Source: Zeaxanthinibacter sp. PT1 (lineage in GTDB: Bacteria; Bacteroidota; Bacteroidia; Flavobacteriales; Flavobacteriaceae). Taken from it: a stretch of DNA of 64,000 nucleotides. The translations under genes were made by a program, and so were the position numbers. The notes below the pieces were generated by a model that saw only the letters and a program-made list of their open reading frames with translations, was not told the origin of the DNA and did not search any database. This document shows positions 61,098 through 64,000 of this stretch, piece by piece. Numbering within the stretch: the first letter of the stretch is position 1; the number at the start of each line of letters is the position of its first letter. The stretch spans positions 620,001 through 684,000 of the forward strand of contig NZ_JAQPCN010000001.1 of the NCBI RefSeq assembly GCF_028464225.1. The letters are read 5' to 3'.

Positions 61098-61125
61098 GGT
61101 AAGCAATTCGGGGGAGCTGCTTACC
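61098..61125 (+). other. Hairpin downstream of the cupin gene
   Basis: GGTAAGCA and TGCTTACC form an 8-base stem (9 with flanking A and T) around a 12-base loop, starting just after the cupin stop. It lies immediately before the terminator and may stabilise the mRNA end. Confidence 0.5.
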
Positions 61126-61132
61126 TATCGCA

Positions 61133-61161
61133 ACAGCACTCGGTGAGGGTGCTGTTTTTTT
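61133..61161 (+). terminator. Intrinsic terminator after the cupin gene
   Basis: ACAGCAC at 61133-61139 pairs with GTGCTGT at 61149-61155, followed by a run of T to 61161. This is the clearest Rho-independent terminator in the window. Confidence 0.85.
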
Positions 61162-61661
61162 GTGAGATGTTAGGTCGAGCCCTTGGGCTACATCTAGGCT
61201 GTAGCTTTATTCTGTCAGTTCGAGCGGAGTCGAGAACTTGTCATGTGAGTCTATTAAATGGGTCTCGACTCCGCTCGACCTGACAGCTGATAACATCGAA
61301 CTTCGAACCATGCCCTGAGCGCCCGCCCGAACGTACCGTCGGTACGGGCGGGAAATCGAAGGGCTCGAACCTCGAACTCCTTCACCCTCCGTCTCCCGCT
61401 CCCCGGGAGACACCCCCCTTTAACTAAAGGGAGGTGCTGCTAGCAAAATTCAAAATAATGTTTTCCTCTCTCCCCTTCCGTCTCCGACGACAGAACGAGA
61501 GGAAGACGCAGGGCTAGCCCGCCCGAACGTGCCGTACGGTACGGGCGGGGGTGTGGGATTTCGAACCTCGAATTTACCTACCGAAGGTAGGCCTCAAACC
61601 TCGAACCTCGAACCTCGAACCCTGCCTGCCCGCCCGTGCCGGTCGGACGGGCCGGCAGCCC
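61162..61661. repeat. Mosaic of intergenic repeats before murQ
   Basis: In order: the short TIR element F (61216-61286), tcgaacttcgaac words, the ccctgagcg/atcgaaggg target with palindrome A (61312-61363), tcgaacct words, family C (61384-61440), family E (61488-61516), palindrome A (61518-61549), more tcgaacct words (61560-61620), and a B/A-like palindrome (61621-61658) directly against the murQ stop. The order C, E, A matches that of 56053-56221. Confidence 0.65.
61216..61286. repeat. Inverted-repeat element (family F), short form
   Basis: GTCAGTTCGAGCGGAGTCGA and TCGACTCCGCTCGACCTGAC are near-perfect inverted arms around a ~25-base core. It is the short form of the element at 46920-47041, with no coding capacity. 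Confidence 0.7.
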
Positions 61662-62477
61662 TCACCCCTTATACCGCTCCAGCACCTGCCTGACGTTTTT
61701 ATACTTTTCCAGGAGCAAGCGCGCCTGGCCTTCCTCCATTTGCAGTTCTTCCATCAACATCTTAATCCCGCGGTTGACTAGTTTATTGTTAGACAATTGC
61801 ATGTCCACCATCTTATTGCCTTTTACCCTGCCCAGGCTGATCATCACCGAGGTGGAGATCATATTGAGGGCCAGCTTCTGGGCCGTTCCCGCTTTCATAC
61901 GGGTACTGCCGGTAACGAATTCGGGTCCTACTACCAGTTCTATAGGGATATCTGCCGCTGCAGACAGTGGTGATCCTGCATTACAGGAAATACTGCCGCA
62001 TAGCACCCCGTGCTTCCGGGCCTGTTCCAGTCCGCCAATCACGTAAGGAGTAGTGCCCGATGCGGCTATCCCGAGCAGCACATCATTCTCATCAATAAAA
62101 TAATGTTCCAGGTCTTTCCAGGCCTGCAGTCGGTCATCTTCGGCATTCTCAACCGCCTTGCGCAATGCTTTATCCCCTCCGGCGATCAGCCCGATGATCC
62201 AGTTGTCGGGCACCCCGAAAGTAGGGGGGCATTCAGAAGCGTCGAGCACTCCCAGTCGCCCGCTGGTTCCGGCACCGATATAAAAGAGCCTCCCGCCCTT
62301 CTTCATCTTGGCAACGGTGGCATTCACGAATTGTTCGATCTGGGGCAATGCTTGTTCAATAGCGGCCGGCACAGATTTGTCTTCCGTGTTCATGTCTCGC
62401 AGCAACTCGGCTACGCTCTTTTGTTCCAGGTTATCGTACCTGGAGGCCTGTTCTGTAGTAGGTTTTGTAGTATCCAT
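61662..62477 (-). CDS. murQ: N-acetylmuramic acid 6-phosphate etherase
   Basis: MurQ splits the lactyl ether of MurNAc-6-phosphate to give GlcNAc-6-phosphate and D-lactate in peptidoglycan recycling. The 271-residue protein shows the SIS-domain signature FYIGAGTSGRLGVLDASECP (with the catalytic Glu) and PTFGVPDNWIIGLIAGG, IAASGTTPYVIGGL, and EFVTGSTRMKAGTAQKLALN. Its ATG abuts the stop of the symporter gene, so both are in one operon that pairs sugar import with recycling. The protein is slightly shorter than the ~300-residue norm but complete in motifs. Confidence 0.95.
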   Translation of the reverse strand: MDTTKPTTEQASRYDNLEQKSVAELLRDMNTEDKSVPAAIEQALPQIEQFVNATVAKMKKGGRLFYIGAGTSGRLGVLDASECPPTFGVPDNWIIGLIAGGDKALRKAVENAEDDRLQAWKDLEHYFIDENDVLLGIAASGTTPYVIGGLEQARKHGVLCGSISCNAGSPLSAAADIPIELVVGPEFVTGSTRMKAGTAQKLALNMISTSVMISLGRVKGNKMVDMQLSNNKLVNRGIKMLMEELQMEEGQARLLLEKYKNVRQVLERYKG

Positions 62478-63929
62478 TTATTTTTTGCGGATGATGATAA
62501 GGCCCAGGATTGTCAGCAATCCATTGAGCGCAATGTTGATAAAGCCCAGGTTAAACTGGTAGGTGTTTTCCAGGAATACACCGAGTCCATAAGTGATAAA
62601 GGGGGCCAGTAAACAGACCAGGGGAACCCATTGGTCCTTGACTTTCTGTTTGGTGAACATCCCGTACACAAACAGTCCTAACAGGGGTCCGTAGGTATAT
62701 CCGGCCACCTCGAAGATCAGGGAAATAACGTCCCCCCGACTGTTGGCAAAGAGCATGATGATCAGGAATACGATGCCTGAAAAGCCGAACAACACCCAAT
62801 TCTTATATTTCTTCCTGACCTCCGTTGGTTTATGCGATATATCCAGAAAATCGTAGGTAAAAGAGGTGGTAAGGGCCGTTAAGGACGAATCTACGCTGGA
62901 AAAAGAGGCGGCAATGATCCCTAGTATAAAGAAGACACCTGCAGCGATCCCCAGGTGGTTCAGGGCCAGGTTTGGAAAAAGGGTGTCGGTATCCAAGAGC
63001 ATCCCATCTGCTCCCCTGGGTAAACTGATCCCATTGGCATCGGCATAGAGGTATAAGAGCACCCCAAGGCCCATAAAAAGGAACTGGGTTGCAGCCAGGA
63101 TCAGGCTATAGGTCAGCGTATTCTTCTGTGCGTCCCAAAGGTTTTTGCAGGTCAGCGTCTTTTGCATCATATTCTGGTCCAGCCCTATCATAGCTATGGC
63201 CACCAGTATACCTGCGATGAATTCCTTATAAAAATTATGACTGGATAAACTCCCCCATTCAAAGACGTCAAAATAAGGGTGGGTCACCACTTCGGTCACG
63301 GCCTCAGTAGCGGAGAAATCCAAGGTATTAATGATGGTGATGGTGGTAATGATAGCCCCCGCCAGTAAGAAGATGGTTTGCAGGGTATCGGTCCAGACAA
63401 TGGTCTTGATCCCACTCTTATTAGAATACAACCACACCAGGACCAGGATGATGATAACGGTCACCGCAAATGGGATCCCGAACTGGTCAAAGAAAGCGAA
63501 TTGCAAGATCTTGGCTGCCAGCAGCAATCGCAACGCAGCTCCAAAGGATTGAGAGACCAGGAAAAATAAGGATCCTGTTTTATAGGTCCTGGAACCAAAT
63601 CGGTTCCCCAGGTAGGTATAGACCGACACCAGTTTCATCCGGTAGTACAATGGGATCAGCACAAAGGTGATAAAGAGGTAACCAGCTACATTCCCCAGTA
63701 TGAATTGAAAAAAATGAAAGTTGTGGTTGCCTACCATCCCCGGGAGGGAGACAAAGGTGACCCCGGACAGCCCGGCACCGATCATCCCGAAAGCCACGAG
63801 GAACCAGGGCGATTGCCGGTCCCCGGTAAAATAAGACTCCTCACTCCGGTTCCTCGAAGTAAAGTGACTAATGGTCATCAACAATAAAAAATACGCGGCA
63901 AGAATGGCTAAGATAAAGTAAGGATTCAC
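62478..63929 (-). CDS. Sodium:solute symporter family transporter
   Basis: The 483-residue protein is an SSS-family permease with about 13 membrane helices. Seen are GMIGAGLSGVTFVSLPGMVG (the Na+-binding helix 1 region), YNRMKLVSVYTYLGNRFGSR-like loop, and SFSSVDSSLTALTTSFTYDF (helix with Ser/Thr typical of the Na2 site). The start is GTG at 63929: an in-frame TAA lies 15 bases upstream at 63942 and no ATG is available. Being in the murQ operon, it probably imports a sialic-acid-like or MurNAc/anhydro-MurNAc-type sugar (inference). Confidence 0.9.
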   Translation of the reverse strand: MNPYFILAILAAYFLLLMTISHFTSRNRSEESYFTGDRQSPWFLVAFGMIGAGLSGVTFVSLPGMVGNHNFHFFQFILGNVAGYLFITFVLIPLYYRMKLVSVYTYLGNRFGSRTYKTGSLFFLVSQSFGAALRLLLAAKILQFAFFDQFGIPFAVTVIIILVLVWLYSNKSGIKTIVWTDTLQTIFLLAGAIITTITIINTLDFSATEAVTEVVTHPYFDVFEWGSLSSHNFYKEFIAGILVAIAMIGLDQNMMQKTLTCKNLWDAQKNTLTYSLILAATQFLFMGLGVLLYLYADANGISLPRGADGMLLDTDTLFPNLALNHLGIAAGVFFILGIIAASFSSVDSSLTALTTSFTYDFLDISHKPTEVRKKYKNWVLFGFSGIVFLIIMLFANSRGDVISLIFEVAGYTYGPLLGLFVYGMFTKQKVKDQWVPLVCLLAPFITYGLGVFLENTYQFNLGFINIALNGLLTILGLIIIRKK

Positions 63930-63941
63930 AGTGCTGTAATT

Positions 63942-64000
63942 TTAGTGTTGCAGGTCTTTGGTAGCGTAAATTTTATTTCCCTGATAAGAATTCGGCCGGC
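63942..64000 (-). CDS. C-terminal end of an upstream gene, partial
   Basis: The minus strand frame in line with the symporter reads RPNSYQGNKIYATKDLQH and stops at 63942. The other frames stop earlier (AEFLSGK) or run into the symporter start. The family is not recognisable from 18 residues. If real, it is the preceding gene of the symporter-murQ operon, ending 12 bases before the GTG. Confidence 0.4.
   Translation of the reverse strand, partial: RPNSYQGNKIYATKDLQH

Overview
The window looks like the chromosome of a marine-type member of the Bacteroidota, most likely the Flavobacteriia. The evidence is indirect: many lipoproteins with Bacteroidota-style lipoboxes, almost no Shine-Dalgarno sequences, a hybrid two-component sensor ending in an AraC-type HTH, a sodium:solute symporter next to MurQ, FN3/LRR-like surface lipoproteins, and the dispersed intergenic palindromes and 'word' repeats typical of this group. 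No rRNA, tRNA, CRISPR array or transposase was recognised. The species cannot be named from the sequence alone.

Layout. (1) About 1-5.1 kb holds secreted serine hydrolases of the beta-lactamase fold and a DUF885 metallopeptidase-like lipoprotein. (2) About 5.3-36.9 kb is a visibly AT-richer defence island. It opens with a broken metallophosphoesterase gene and continues with McrB/McrC, a small HTH plus Zn-ribbon pair, a NERD-SF1 helicase, a type II-like Zorya (ZorA, ZorB, HNH ZorE-like), and a type I restriction-modification operon enlarged by a RecQ-like helicase, two unknown small proteins, a half-size specificity subunit and a YgjP-type metallopeptidase. Next comes a three-gene operon of Hsp70-TPR, an SF1 helicase and an unknown 603-residue protein, followed by a Cas4-like Fe-S nuclease candidate. 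Facing it is an operon of two DUF488 proteins and a dual-OB-like protein. (3) About 36.9-49.7 kb is a repeat-rich region with an SGNH hydrolase and its broken duplicate, three more serine hydrolases (two of them recent duplicates), an LRR/FN3 lipoprotein, a flavoprotein disulfide reductase with a duplicated C-terminal scrap, and a DUF559 nuclease. (4) About 50-55.6 kb holds a CotH-like gene and a convergent operon of a CHASE2 membrane protein, a FecR-like secreted protein, a small lipoprotein and a papain-like peptidase with a DUF4384-like tail. (5) About 56.7-64 kb holds the hybrid sensor, a DUF5602-like lipoprotein, a cupin, MurQ and the symporter.

How the genes fit together. The island stacks independent anti-phage strategies: modified-DNA restriction (McrBC), host-modification-dependent restriction (type I), a proton-motive-force-linked sensor with a nuclease (Zorya), and nuclease-helicase enzymes. 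The best candidate for an undescribed system is 29.1-36.9 kb, where a chaperone ATPase, an SF1 helicase, an unknown protein and a Cas4-like nuclease sit beside a DUF488/dual-OB operon. A second candidate is the CHASE2/peptidase operon. The strongest observation on genome architecture is that a GC-rich palindrome of about 32 bp is present in one copy and absent from the other of two duplicated promoter regions (42.7 kb against 46.8 kb). The same palindrome occupies the same position in the same target at two other places, so it behaves like an inserted mobile or amplifiable unit.
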